Shown here in pieces: positions 21,206-30,775 of a DNA stretch of 64,000 nt. The notes beneath the pieces are model-generated. The model saw nothing but the letters and a program-made list of their open reading frames with translations. It was not told the DNA's origin and made no database searches. The position numbers and the translations under genes are program-made. Each line of letters begins with the position of its first letter. Within the stretch, counting starts at the first letter, position 1. The DNA is from Elysia chlorotica (lineage: Eukaryota; Mollusca; Gastropoda; Plakobranchidae), in NCBI GenBank assembly GCA_003991915.1, contig RQTK01000331.1:214996-278995 (forward strand), in the 5' to 3' direction.

Positions 21206-21571
21206 TCCCTTTCTCTCACGCCATCTGACTATCATTCATTTATATGCGTCAATTAGCCAATATGCCTCAATTTTTGGCTCACCAAAATGCTTAGCTGAAC
21301 ATAGGCGTAGATTAAGGAAAGCTAGTATTTTCTTTCATTTTGCAATATACGATTCTAAATATCTAAAAAAATCACCTGTTCTTTTCACCAGGTCACCGTG
21401 CCTTTGGATGGCTATGCTGATGCAGATGGTAAAGTGAAGAAACGCAGGTTCAACCAAAAAGGGATTGTATATGCCATGTACATGGACATAGCTGCCCGTA
21501 TACTCTTTCCTGTTAGCTTCATAATTTTCACTATAACGTACTGGCTTTACTACTCAAACGCTGAAAACTAG
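9234..21571 (+). CDS. Cys-loop ligand-gated anion channel, glycine/glutamate-gated chloride channel type (5' partial)
   Basis: Nine in-phase coding positions give 412 visible residues of a pentameric, plasma-membrane, probably chloride-conducting receptor subunit. Counting from the first whole codon: loop [12 protein letters not shown] at 97-107; Cys-loop C141-C155 with 13 residues between; loop [13 protein letters not shown] at 162-173; second cysteine pair C212/C225 as in glycine and glutamate-gated chloride receptors; M1 about 237-260; M2 264-284 with VPGR at the filter; M3 about 300-321; a short M3-M4 loop; M4 about 386-406; stop TAG. The -2' proline and 0' arginine point to anion selectivity. 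The signal peptide and first residues are missing, and no convincing upstream exon was found. The M1-M3 exons exist in two tandem copies. Two introns use GC donors. Ligand cannot be assigned: several canonical glycine-contact residues differ. Confidence 0.95.
10227..10250 (+). promoter_or_regulatory. YY1-like and forkhead-like motifs
   Basis: CCAAGATGGCGGAT contains the YY1 core AAGATGGCGG. ATGTAAACAAA a few bases on is a forkhead consensus. Sequence match only. Confidence 0.35.
10377..10448. repeat. Two neighbouring perfect inverted repeats
   Basis: A hairpin with 12-bp arms (ATGTTTATAAAG / CTTTATAAACAT, loop 6) ends 24 bases before an 18-bp palindrome, TCGTTCACCGGTGAACGA. Confidence 0.9.
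10775..11028 (-). repeat. SINE, near full length, in receptor intron
   Basis: Antisense to the receptor. Tail AGCTGAGTTAGTTTAACG, body with TCCTGTCTCAGATGGTCAC, then a head with GGGATTCGAACAGGGG as inverted B box. Confidence 0.88.
11179..11246 (+). CDS. Receptor exon b: beta-1 strand segment
   Basis: Sixty-eight bases between an ACAG acceptor and ATG|GTAAGT donor. It completes the split codon of exon a in phase and encodes [19 protein letters not shown], the family segment that normally reads like VNVSMYISSFDSINE. It leaves in phase 0. Confidence 0.92.
12069..12165 (-). repeat. SINE fragment (3' end) next to GGT/GAT microsatellite
   Basis: GAGTTGAGTTGGTTTAATCG followed by CGTCAGCACTATATAGGC is the inverted family 3' end. 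It directly abuts a short GGT repeat. Confidence 0.8.
12348..12436 (+). repeat. tRNA-like sequence, class II (Leu/Ser type), probably a SINE head
   Basis: A box GGCAGAGTGGTTAAG, a long variable-arm-like hairpin (CTCGGCGAATAGGTGCCGAG) and B box GGGTTCGATCCC. Acceptor-stem ends do not pair well, so a working tRNA gene is unlikely. Confidence 0.5.
12522..12603 (-). repeat. SINE body fragment, inverted relative to the neighbouring tRNA-like head
   Basis: Inverted body: CACGAGACAGGGGAGA through ACATCGACCCAACCTG. It lies 90 bases after a + strand tRNA-like head, so the two are not one simple element. Confidence 0.75.
12746..12874 (+). CDS. Receptor exon c: loop D region, GC donor
   Basis: Forty-three codons from [17 protein letters not shown] to ENINK, covering the loop D strand and the approach to loop A. 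The acceptor is TTCTAG. The donor reads AAG|GCAAGG, so the next intron is of the GC-AG class; no in-phase GT donor lies nearby (the next GT, after GATCTAA, gives the wrong phase). Where glycine and glutamate receptors have an agonist-binding arginine (L-R-Q-x-W) this protein has histidine (L-H-L-R-W). Confidence 0.93.
13342..13457 (+). CDS. Receptor exon d: loop A and loop E
   Basis: It begins [18 protein letters not shown], the strongly conserved loop A, and ends GGALLYISR before the Cys-loop. Acceptor TTACTAG, donor AG|GTAAGG, leaving two bases of an arginine codon completed by the next exon. Confidence 0.96.
13902..14007 (+). repeat. tRNA-like sequence in receptor intron
   Basis: AGTGGTCTAGTGATTT as A box and TGGGTTCTAATCCCACGA as T arm with B box. 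It is longer than a class I tRNA, and no intact cloverleaf is evident. No SINE body follows. Confidence 0.45.
14341..14423 (+). CDS. Receptor exon e: Cys-loop
   Basis: It encodes [20 protein letters not shown] and the closing cysteine: the diagnostic disulphide loop with 13 residues between cysteines, including the family P-F-D core. Acceptor TTCTTCAAG, donor GTT|GTAAGT, leaving phase 1. Confidence 0.97.
15022..15198 (+). CDS. Receptor exon f: loop B to loop C
   Basis: Fifty-eight codons from [11 protein letters not shown] through [14 protein letters not shown] to FKYHQKV. It carries loop B, the LPQF strand and the first cysteine of the loop-C disulphide. Acceptor CTCGTTAG, donor G|GTAGGT in phase 1, matching either copy of the following M1-M2 exon. 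Confidence 0.94.
16495..16537 (+). other. Candidate 43-nt cryptic or poison exon
   Basis: A pyrimidine-rich acceptor (TCTTTCTTTTAG) and a good donor (CTCAG|GTAAAC) bracket 43 bases between exons f and A1. The length is not a multiple of three. Inclusion after exon f would read [15 protein letters not shown] and then shift the M1-M2 exon into a frame that stops within eight codons. The mature protein aligns end to end without it, so it is either fortuitous or a regulated nonproductive exon. Confidence 0.3.
17015..17262 (+). repeat. Degenerate SINE in duplication unit 1
   Basis: The head is eroded. The body CCCTACTGGTTGAGTCGGTG through GTTGACGTTGGACGTTAAGC ends about 20 bases before the acceptor of exon A1. 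Confidence 0.85.
17283..17474 (+). CDS. Receptor exon A1: M1-M2 pore exon, copy 1
   Basis: It encodes [19 protein letters not shown]1 ([20 protein letters not shown]) and M2 ([18 protein letters not shown]). Acceptor CACGCAG, donor A|GTAAGT; phase 1 on both sides. The filter reads P-G-R rather than the usual P-A-R, and the 6' residue is leucine rather than threonine. Compared with copy 2 it has three differences in two adjacent codons plus one further codon, all synonymous. Confidence 0.96.
17495..17572 (+). repeat. SINE 3' fragment inside the donor-proximal intron of unit 1
   Basis: GGGGCCCGTCCACAATATAT to GTTGGACGTTAAATCAACTC begins 20 bases after the exon A1 donor. It is absent at the matching place in unit 2. 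Confidence 0.85.
17865..18078 (+). repeat. SINE in unit 1 (shared with unit 2)
   Basis: It starts inside the head at GCGGTTCGAATCCC and runs to GATGTTAAACGTTAAAGC. Both units share its 3' junction with the intron, so it was present before the duplication. Confidence 0.85.
18132..18337 (+). CDS. Receptor exon B1: M3 exon, copy 1 (GT donor)
   Basis: It encodes [19 protein letters not shown]3 ([17 protein letters not shown]) and the start of the cytoplasmic loop ending PGAPSLAE. The acceptor follows a T-rich tract; the donor is GAG|GTAGGT. Entry is phase 1 and exit phase 0, so it can join the last exon but cannot join exon A2 in frame. Confidence 0.95.
18338..19585 (+). other. Receptor spacer B1-A2
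   Basis: A long CT microsatellite (18606-18660) with flanking CT-rich sequence is followed by the duplication junction and a composite SINE. The CT array has its counterpart after exon B2. Confidence 0.85.
19274..19560 (+). repeat. Composite or nested SINE in unit 2
   Basis: A body matching the unit 1 copy is interrupted by a second 3' end (GATTTTGGACATTAAAACC). It then resumes at TGTGTGGCAGCACGTAAACT and ends just before exon A2. This suggests one SINE inserted into, or recombined with, another. Confidence 0.75.
19586..19777 (+). CDS. Receptor exon A2: M1-M2 pore exon, copy 2
   Basis: Same length, same splice phases and identical encoded protein as exon A1. The codons differ only as TCA CGG to TCG AGG and ACT to ACA. 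Acceptor CACGCAG and donor A|GTAAGT are intact, so nothing marks it as a pseudo-exon. Confidence 0.93.
20187..20452 (+). repeat. Full SINE in unit 2 (shared with unit 1)
   Basis: Head with GAACTGGCTTAGGTGGTAGA A box and GGTTTGAATCCC B box, complete body, and end at GGACATTAAAACCAAC about 55 bases before exon B2. Confidence 0.88.
20509..20714 (+). CDS. Receptor exon B2: M3 exon, copy 2 (GC donor)
   Basis: Same length and identical protein as exon B1, with four synonymous differences (three alanine codons, one leucine codon). The donor is GAG|GCAGGT where copy 1 has GAG|GTAGGT. A GT lies four bases further on, but using it would shift the frame against the last exon. Use of this copy therefore needs a GC-AG intron. 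Confidence 0.92.
20715..21391 (+). other. Receptor intron B2-last exon, GC donor
   Basis: It starts GCAGGT. It holds CT microsatellites at 21008-21066 and 21166-21215 that match those of unit 1, and the right boundary of the duplication. Confidence 0.85.
21392..21571 (+). CDS. Receptor last exon: cytoplasmic loop, M4 and stop
   Basis: It encodes [20 protein letters not shown], a short basic loop, then M4 within [20 protein letters not shown] and the tail [10 protein letters not shown], followed by TAG. Acceptor TTTTCACCAG in phase 0 fits both M3 exon copies. The short M3-M4 loop and R-I-L-F-P at M4 are typical of invertebrate anion channels of this class. Confidence 0.96.
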   Translation, partial: VTVPLDGYADADGKVKKRRFNQKGIVYAMYMDIAARILFPVSFIIFTITYWLYYSNAEN

Positions 21572-21668
21572 GAAATCATGTTTTTTTCTGTTTTTTTGTA
21601 TTAAGTTCTTTTATAAGTCTTCAAAATTTTTTCTTTTATGTCTACTGAGTTTTAGTGTTTACTTCCTT

Positions 21669-21674
21669 AATAAA
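21669..21674 (+). promoter_or_regulatory. Poly-A signal of the receptor gene
   Basis: AATAAA lies 98 bases after the receptor stop codon in AT-rich sequence. It is the first canonical hexamer downstream. Cleavage site not determined. Confidence 0.6.
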
Positions 21675-22516
21675 AAATAATAATCATTCTTTCGTGGGTA
21701 TTAATTTTTTTGGATATTTATAATCTTAAAAGCTGCTTTATTGAAAAAGAATAAGATGTTTTATGTTCAAAACAAATGTCAATCTTTTACTATGCCACAA
21801 GATTTAGTTTTCATCATGAACTTTGTCCATTATTCCTTTTCAGATGTTGAGACGTTTTTCCTAACATTTTAAAACACTCTTTTTTGTAATGCCAGATATT
21901 TTCTGGAATGATGTAACAAAACAAAAAAAAACAAAACAATTGAAAAAAATCCGTCGGTGTACCGACAAGCATGATAGCTTAGCTTCTTCACACGTATCTG
22001 AATTTCAAAAGCTTCATGTAAAATTAAGTTTATGCATTTTTGCTTTTGTAATAATAATGACGCTCAACTGTAACTTTTCGTATTATTATTGGTTTTTATC
22101 ATCTTCAAATTGAGAAAGATACACTGAAGTGATATGTGAGATTTTTTAAAGTATTATCTTTGATACATGTGATACATACATAGTATAATATTTCATTTCT
22201 CTATTTTGATTTTGTTTCTTAATATGTAACTGAATCTTTTTGTTACATGTATTTATGACTATGATATTGAGAGGACGCCAATTAGCTCAGAGGAATGCAG
22301 TTCTCGTGTTTTTCTCGCAGATTCGAGCTTTACAGTATACATTATATCTAGGCTCGTAGGTAGCCTACAATGTTGTCATTTGCTTACGCTTTATCTTAGT
22401 ATATGCTAACAAGAAGGCTTATGCCGAGTTGTAAGTTTATGGCTCATAGATCTAATAAGATTCAATGCTGCTCACATCCCCGAATGCATTGTGGTTATTT
22501 AAATGCTCTTTGAATT

Positions 22517-22594
<78 letters not shown>

Positions 22595-24634
22595 GGGGGG
22601 AAGAGAGTTAGGCAGACAGATAAACAGGCAGAGACAGAGAGAGAGGGGGGAGGGAGAAATAGAGAGAGATAAAGATCAAGAAGGTAGGTAGGGGGTAGAG
22701 CAAACAAACGAGTGAGAGAGGGATGGGAGAGAGACATTGACAAAGAAACACAACATCGAAGGAGATAATGATTGCATATCCTCTAATCTTGATTCAATTA
22801 AACAAGCTCACTTGTCATGTTATGTTAATCAGCACCAAGTCTTGTGAAAAGATACAAAATAACCACTTGTATTCATTTCCGTGTAAATTTATTCTTTGAA
22901 TTTCATAAATACCACTGCTATCCTAATTTCAATACAGATTCTGGACATATCTAAAATGAAATGTTACGTGAATATATGCAGAATGTATTATAATACTACA
23001 GATATTAAGAAAAATGTTTTGTAGACTTGGAAATCTGAGGCATTTATTGTTTTCTGACATCACTGTTTTTGTAGGATTAGTCTTGTAAACAGTTTCTAAA
23101 AGTCGACCATGCAAACACTCAACTACTATTACCTCAATTGCCTTTCTTTCCATTGCATAAACCTCACCAGTTGCATCTCGTTTGTAATAATTATGGATTA
23201 TACATATTGTCGAGATGATACATAGTAGTAGATGTAAGAGATAATTAATTAGATATTACCAATCAAGGGGCACTGCTATTTTGTGAAATCCTATTTTCTA
23301 TGGATAGTCATCGAACCTGCTTGTCTTAGATGACCAATTGCTCTGCAAAGATATAACCACACACGTTAAGGAGCAGGCTATTCACATATTAAAGATATAC
23401 ACTCTATTTGAATGATAAAGTTCAGGTATCCCAGCGGTGGATGATGTATATTCCTTGTGGTTGTTTAAATTCAACATTTTTTATGTTCGTTAAATCCGAC
23501 CAAAGCTGCAAATAATGTTTTAAATGTATTTAATGACTAGAGATTTCATCAATGGTTCAAACTTTACATGATTCAAGGATGAATTAGTAACAAAGGGAAT
23601 CCCACTGCTCGCCAGCCAATGTGTTGCTGCGATTAGCAAAAGTAACTTTACTTCTTTGTTCACCAATATAGACAATGACAGGGGAGAATCGAAGGGGGAT
23701 GGGTTAGAGTTTTACGGAACATCAGCACAGTAATGACTATATTGTGCCTATGATGTCCTGAGACAGTTAATACATTACAATAGTAACAAAGGTGACTTCT
23801 TTACCTCTTTAAGTGGTAAAAACGTTCCGTTTTTTTTACATTTAAAATATCTGATACGGTTTAAAAATAAATACTTTAGTATTATTATACAACACAGAAT
23901 TTAAATCTTCAATTTTGACGGTATTTTGACTTTTGTCTGTATACTGTAAAAACGTTTTCATACCAAGTATTTTAATAACCATGCCAATTTAGTTGATTTG
24001 GAATAATGCATTATAAAAATATAATATTTGTCTTCAAATATTTTTTTTTATTATTTCCACTGTAGTTTTCATTAGTAAAGAGACACATTTTGTTGATTTA
24101 CTTTATTCAAAAATGAAATGTACATGTGTGATATTTCTGTGCACTTTGTATTCTGTTGATTCAAATGGAATTACTCATATAAATTATACAACTTTCCATC
24201 TGTGTTTATTATATGAGACTCCATTTGTGGAATATACGTACATAATAATTATGTAAAACGAAAACATACTGTTTAAATGTGGTCATTCACATAATATTAT
24301 ATATTATTGTCAACATTGATATCACTCCTGACACAATCAACAAAACTGTATTCATTAATATATTACATGGGTGAAGTAATACCGTTATTTACTTTGAAAA
24401 TATATGCATTTTAAATTTAAAAACATATTAATTTTGTTTTCCTTATATTAGGACTGATTGATTTCAAAATGTTTAAAACTATATAATTATGTGAAAATAA
24501 TAATGTTCTCGTGTGAGTGGAAGAGACAAAAATGAGTGTTTCTTAAATCAATGTATTGTTGCTTACTGTAAAGCGCGTTAACCGTCTGTAAGGGAAAACG
24601 CTAAAAAACCAAACTTTTAGTATTGTTATTGTTG

Positions 24635-24635
<1 letters not shown>
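21675..24635. other. Intergenic, AT-rich
   Basis: A GA microsatellite at 22519-22591 with decaying GA-rich flank to about 22735; otherwise no recognised feature. Confidence 0.7.
22270..22335 (+). repeat. tRNA-like head fragment
   Basis: GCCAATTAGCTCAGAGG resembles an A box region and CAGATTCGAGC a decayed B box. No body follows. Weak. Confidence 0.3.
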
Positions 24636-24717
<82 letters not shown>

Positions 24718-24730
24718 GTTATTATTATTT
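24636..24730. repeat. (ATT)n array
   Basis: About 30 ATT units with GTT at both edges. Confidence 0.97.
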
Positions 24731-24888
24731 TGAAACACAACCATATTTAATATGCGTGTTTACAATAATCACAAAACAATTTCGAACAATTATTTCGTAA
24801 AACCCAAATCTGTTCACAGATTTTCACAACATCAGTTTACGTATGCTAACAAAAAGGTTATTATAAAATCAAATGGCTCTAGAGGGAG

Positions 24889-24962
24889 TCGCCAGTGGCT
24901 CAATTGGTTAATGCTCTGAATGAAAGGACAATCGGTGCGCGGTTCGAATTTCCACTGGAACC
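24889..24962 (+). repeat. tRNA-like sequence
   Basis: CCAGTGG and CCACTGG could pair as a 7-bp acceptor stem around GGCTCAATTGGTTAAT (A box) and GCGGTTCGAATTTC (B box). The D stem is not paired, so it reads as a tRNA-derived relic, not a gene. Confidence 0.45.
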
Positions 24963-25049
24963 CTTTGCTTTAGCTCTGAAAAACTTTTCGGGCACCATAG
25001 GTACTGTAAAAGTACCAGAAATTGTATCTGTTCTGGCAAAGAAAAAAAA

Positions 25050-25115
25050 ATCACTAGCCCAACTGGTCAACACTTTTGAATAAAAAGTTTGGGGCCCGAG
25101 TTCGAATCTTAAATA
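25050..25115 (+). repeat. Second tRNA-like sequence
   Basis: AGCCCAACTGGTCAACAC and CCCGAGTTCGAATCTT look like degenerate A and B boxes, in the same orientation as the copy 160 bases upstream. Confidence 0.4.
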
Positions 25116-25119
25116 ATTT

Positions 25120-27115
25120 TTGTCACCAAAGGGTGTTTTCGTAGTTGTTTGTTTTTGTTTTTTTTGAAAGCCGTGAAACTAATTTTAAGATTATACACGT
25201 TCATTCATAGATGGTTGTATGTTTTTGATAAAGTATCAAAGTATCGCTATGTGAATAGCTATGGTAAAAATGCTAAATCAATGTACACATAACACGCTTT
25301 AAAGCACTGGCAATAATAATTATTATAATCCCTACAAGGGAAGTAATGGCTACATTGCAAGCTTATTTTTTAAGTAAAATAACCGCCGCATTATTTCCCT
25401 TGGATATTAAAGTGTTATTGTGTCAAGCCCAAAGCGAGGGTCCAAACCGGGGTTTCTCCACTAAAAATAGATAGGAGTTCAAAAATATTTGAGTCTTTTG
25501 TTTGAGTGAGCATTACCTTTGTCCCCTAGTTCCATTTCGTTCTTTCCGACTCAACTAGTATGCCTCGTAGCTAGTTACCACCTGCATTTTGAAACTTAAT
25601 TATATTTGTCTGTTTTTTTTTTTGTCTTTTTTAAATAGAGGCACCGTTAAAAAAAAAAGAAGAAAAAGCGAGTTAAATTTACTGCTTTATTGCTTTACAC
25701 ACCTTGCGACGTCCCGTACCATTTAACTCCAATTTAGGTATAATTTGACATCACAGTTTTCATGTTTCATTGTTTTATTGTTGTTCTCCAAAAAACACTG
25801 ACAGTGGTTATTCGGCACCAGCTTGGTAAATACCATGCAGATTTGAAACCAAGACGCATTGTTCTTTCTTGTATTAAATGAATCATATTCAAATATTTTA
25901 AAACTGACAATACGCTAGCTTAATATTTCGTTTAAAATCTTTATCAAGTTTTCAACCAAAACATTTTTTTACTATCCATAATTTTTTTTAAATTTTTTTA
26001 TAACATCAAAGGTATTTACAGTAAAGTTAGTTCGCTTCAGGCCACATAATTATTCATTCTTCATTTCACAATATAAAACTGCTAGATCACGGCTATCGAG
26101 GTAGATAGCGTTGTTGTATCTTTGGTTGTTTGTTGTTGCTTTTTTTTTGGGGGGGGGGCGCGTTTTTTATGTTGTTTTTTTTTTTGTTTTGTTTTTTGTG
26201 TATGCAGAATACAAAAAAAAAACAACTAGCAACGTTACATCCAGATGCAATTTTATATGTTAAGCATACTGTTTTGAATAAATGCTTTTTTTTATTCTCT
26301 ACCTCTCTTCCTTTCACCAAGCGCTATTATATTATTGTTATTATTGTAACTTCATCCAATTCACTTATACCATCAACTAACGTCACGTATTTTTTTCATT
26401 ATTTTGAATACCATTCATGACACTTTGTTAACAGTCAATATTTTGATTTCATGATAGCGGTATTGGTAATTATTATGTAGTAGACCACACTTGCTCAATT
26501 AAAAACAATCACATCAATCTGACCATTGTTATTTTTTACTTTTACTTGCCATGTTACTTTTTATTATCTAATGATTGCACCCAAGGTCCAAATCATTCAG
26601 AGAAATACACTAAAATAAATATAGGTTGGATGGAGATTATATAAAAAGTATACTGTGTTAATTTTGAAGTATGAATCCTGACGGGACTACTCGAATAATT
26701 ATTGAATTCTCCACTAATAGTGCAACATTCACATAAGTTCTCACGTTACAATTATCTCTTCAAGCTTTTATCTTTTTTCAGCTACCCAAACGCCCTCCTT
26801 CAATGGTAAAAGTTATTTTTACATAAAGTTCGACTGTATCCGTGTCTTCTAAACGATAATAAAATAGCTTATTTATGTAAAATAGAATAATTTATAGTAA
26901 TATAGATCAAATGATGGCTTACTCTGAAGTTTTGTGTGATAGATGGAGTGATAGAATTGACAAAAACGATTTGAACAATTTTGATCGGATTATGTGTTAA
27001 ATGATATTGAATTCGCCAATATAAAGAAATGTACACAACGTACAACCAACGAGAGCATAGCTACATATGAACATAACTTGAAAAGTTATAAAATTGGTAA
27101 TGGCCAACTTTGAAA
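25120..27115. other. Intergenic, AT-rich, no feature seen
   Basis: Homopolymer runs (T-run and G-run near 26140-26185) but no exon, RNA or repeat family recognised. Confidence 0.65.
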
Positions 27116-27202
27116 AGAGAGAAACACGGAAAGAGAGACAGATAGAGGCACATAGAGAGACTAAGAAGGGTAAAGAAAGATAGATGGATAGAAACATATA
27201 GA

Positions 27203-27352
<150 letters not shown>

Positions 27353-28229
27353 ACACATGGCGTTATGGGGAGGAGATGAAGTTAAATCGTTAATTAAAAA
27401 GCGAAGACGTTTTAGATTTTTAAAAAAATTAAAATTTCGGCATATAGGCTGAGCGCATGAACTAAAAACAAACCTACAATGTTGAAACAAGAGGGGGAGA
27501 AAAGAAAAGCAGAGAGAGACTAGACTATATGGAGGGATTGTAAAAACAAGAGACAGAAATACAGAGAGACAGAAATGAGAAAAAGAGAAAGAGAGATTAA
27601 GAGAGAGAAAGAGATATATAGAGAGAAACTGCGCACACAAAGAAAGACAGTTTGACAAGTTACATAATTAGAGCAGAAACCCCAACCATTGCCTTCATCA
27701 TGGCATCTGATTGCAGGAATAAATTGAGGGTCATGATCATCGATATCTGTTAAATATCTTGCACAAAAATAAAAACAGTTGTTTAGACATAATGTGACTG
27801 TTTCCTCTGTATAACAGATGAAAAAAAATATTACAGGTTTAAAAATGTATACAAAAAATAATGCCTAAGGCAAAACATCTCAAGATTTACCAGTGACTAG
27901 TTGTTGAGACTGCTCAGGCAAGAGGCAGGCCAGATCACATGGAAAGGTGTGCTCTGTGATTTGTCACTACGTTCGATAACGGAAACAAAGGGAGAACTAT
28001 TTAATTTCATCATTTATTATCTAAAGTTACACATCTTTTTCAAAAAAGATAATTTCAAAATGTCTTTTTTATTTTAAAAATGTAAAAGAAAAACATGTTT
28101 TGTAACATACTTTGAAGAATACTTTAAGAATTAAATAATAGGTGTCATTGTACCAGAGACTCCAGTAATCATGACCTGTATCAATTTATTTTTTATTAAC
28201 TAACTTAATTCAAAGCACCTAAACCGGAT

Positions 28230-29150
28230 TGTGATCGATCCATGTTGACCGGCGTACTTACAAGACTCAAGTTAGTTTGCCTTGAACTGGCTCCGATCAC
28301 TAACGGTGTTAAGGCCCGTAAAACGGACAAGGTCTACATGCTATTACGATAAGCAGCTTATCGTAATTTATGCTTGGGTCTGATGTGGATCCTCCCATAA
28401 CACATCGGCTCACATTGGTGATAGACAGCTGGCAGGGAAGCTTTGTCGGAATTTGTGTGATAAGTGCAAAGTCCTCAGAGGTACAGGCGTTAGGTACCTC
28501 ATCAATGTGGTGTTGGTGAGCTGGCTATCCTGAGAGTGCCTATATGGCGGAGGTTCAGAGCTGTACCACCTCACCCCGTTTCTTCTTTTTTTTTAAATAA
28601 TCTCCTTTATACAGAGTTTTTTCCCTTTGAATATCGGCTATAGACTACAAGATTTCAGTTTTAATTTATTATCACCCATGGCTCATTCTGACTATTGCTC
28701 ATGTACATTGGCCATTGAGGATCCACTTGTACTGTTCATGGTTATCATTCCGTTCTATATTTTGACCTCTCTTCCTTTTTCCCTCCATGTGTCTCATTTC
28801 CCTCCCTGCCTGTCTTTTTAACTCCCCGCACCCCATCTCTAAGTATCAGTCTGTCTGTATCTCTCTCTGTCTCTCCCGTTTCCTTTCGCTTTCTTAACTC
28901 CTCTATCTCTCATTTCTGTCTTTCTCTCCCTCTCCCTATCTCTTTCTTACCTCACCTCTTTTTTCTGACTAATTTTCAATCATTTTCTCCTTCTTCTCCT
29001 CGCCTTGTCTTTTTCTTCCTTATACCTCCCTCGCTCTTTCTATTTCTTGACAAATTTAATTTTCTTCACGTTTAATTAACTGTGTTCTTAAACTGTTTAG
29101 ACATACATAACAAGCCTTTAAGGTTGTTGTAGAGAGCAATGATTTGTCGT
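28230..29150 (+). repeat. Unclassified interspersed repeat R, diverged copy
   Basis: TATCCTGAGAGTGCCTATAT, AGACTACAAGATTTCA and CATTGGCCATTGA are shared with the two copies at 62.7 and 63.6 kb, followed by a CT-rich stretch and GGTTGTTGTAG. The upstream 270 bases, with a 25-base palindrome, may belong to the same element. Confidence 0.65.
28343..28367. repeat. 25-bp perfect palindrome
   Basis: Arms ATTACGATAAGC and GCTTATCGTAAT around a single central A. It sits at the left of repeat R. Confidence 0.9.
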
Positions 29151-29369
29151 TAGCATGTCTTAAATCTCTTAATTTTAGCCCTTGAACACATGAATCATCG
29201 AAAATGTCGATACTCTACTAACATTAAAACTACAAAGCATCAAAATCGACAGTCAAGCATAGAACAACGTCTTCAAATCACACAGGTTTAAAAATTCCCA
29301 GCCTGACGGTATACAATGTACCAACAAGCATCAAACGTTCAAATCAACATGCGCTGTATACTTGTGAAT

Positions 29370-29525
29370 TTGGAAATAGAGAGAGGCAGAAAGTAAGAGG
29401 GAGAGATATAGAGAGATAGGATGGGGAAAGAGACAGAAAGAAAGGGAGAAAAAGAGAGACAGAGAAAAAAGGAGAGAAAGACAAAGAGGCATGCAAACAG
29501 ACAGGGAGGAAGAGAGAGACACACC
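29370..29525. repeat. GA-rich low-complexity sequence
   Basis: Degenerate GAGA/AGAAAG sequence; long open frames here are compositional. Confidence 0.85.
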
Positions 29526-30700
29526 AAACTCTTCACTTCTCCATAAAAGTGCGATCACTAAGCCTGTGATCGAAGTATAAATCCAGTATTTTGGTAATAA
29601 GTAAACAGACAATCTACAGTAAACCGGTGGATACTTTGTTTTCAGAGTTAATAACGACTTTAAAAATCTACCTAACACGACCTAGGCTTTCTAAAACAAC
29701 AGGCCAAGTAAACAAACATTTGAATTTACTTCGAGGCTTCCAAAATCACCAGGCAAAGTTACCGAAGTAGACAACAAATTGCATTTAGAGCCCAATTAAA
29801 TAATACCACTAAAATCGTAGTAACCGTAGGCTAATAAATATTAAAATTTTACTCTCTGAGTATCAACTATGGCAATTGTTTATTAGACATAGATCACCGT
29901 TATTTTTATACGCTAAAGTGTATTTACCCCAATCATTTAATTAACAAAACGTCTCTGCTAAGCGTAACAAAAATTATTATACTTCAGGACTAGAGGCATT
30001 GCGATTACGACGCCCTTGACGAAAACGAAGACGATATGTAAGTTAAACTGTACCGGCATCCAATCATACCTCCATTATAGATTTACGAAGCTATTTCAGT
30101 AGATGATGCATAATGGGCGTGATTATGTCTCCCGTTTATCGTCGTTTGAATCGCGAAACCTGAAATGTAAATATCATTCTGGTTAATATGTTTACTTCGC
30201 TATTACTTCACGACACAAGGTACTCCTTACTTTATTTCAATCGGAGTTTAGTACAACTCATTTTCATCTATTATTCTACGAGAATTGCACGACATCCAAT
30301 AACGATAAGGAAATTTAAACTATTGTTAGCTTTTTGCGACTCCTCCTAGTTGAGTAATTGCGCTTTAGACAGGAAATCATACAAGAGGGTGTAACAAATT
30401 GAATAGGTGTTATATAATGACAGCGTTAGTCCTAAATGTGGATATATAAATATTGAGGTTACAACAAAAAACAACAACAACAACAACAAAACAAATTAAA
30501 ACAGCAGACAGAATGAAGGTATCGTGTACCAATTAATATGACGTTGTCAGTCCTCAATCAAGATAGCGAGGTAAAATTATTTAGGCGAGCCCCCCCCTCC
30601 CACCCTCTCTCCCCCCTCCCTCACTCCCTTATGATTGTCCTAGGGTGCATAATTTTACAAAGCGTTTTAAAGGGTTTCAAAGAGGGGTCGCGTATGTTCT

Positions 30701-30775
<75 letters not shown>

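Larger units (their letters stand above)
18897..21314 (+). repeat. Tandem duplication unit 2 (M1-M2 and M3 exons with their introns)
   Basis: Second copy, about 360 bp longer than unit 1, largely because of extra SINE sequence upstream of exon A2 and a fuller SINE before exon B2. Order and orientation are the same as in unit 1. Intron sequence beside the M1-M2 exon differs by roughly 8 percent by eye, against under 2 percent in the exons. Confidence 0.9.

Noticed and set aside
24889-24962. Functional tRNA gene
   Set aside because: The acceptor arms pair, but the D stem does not and the T arm is imperfect; treated as a tRNA-derived relic.
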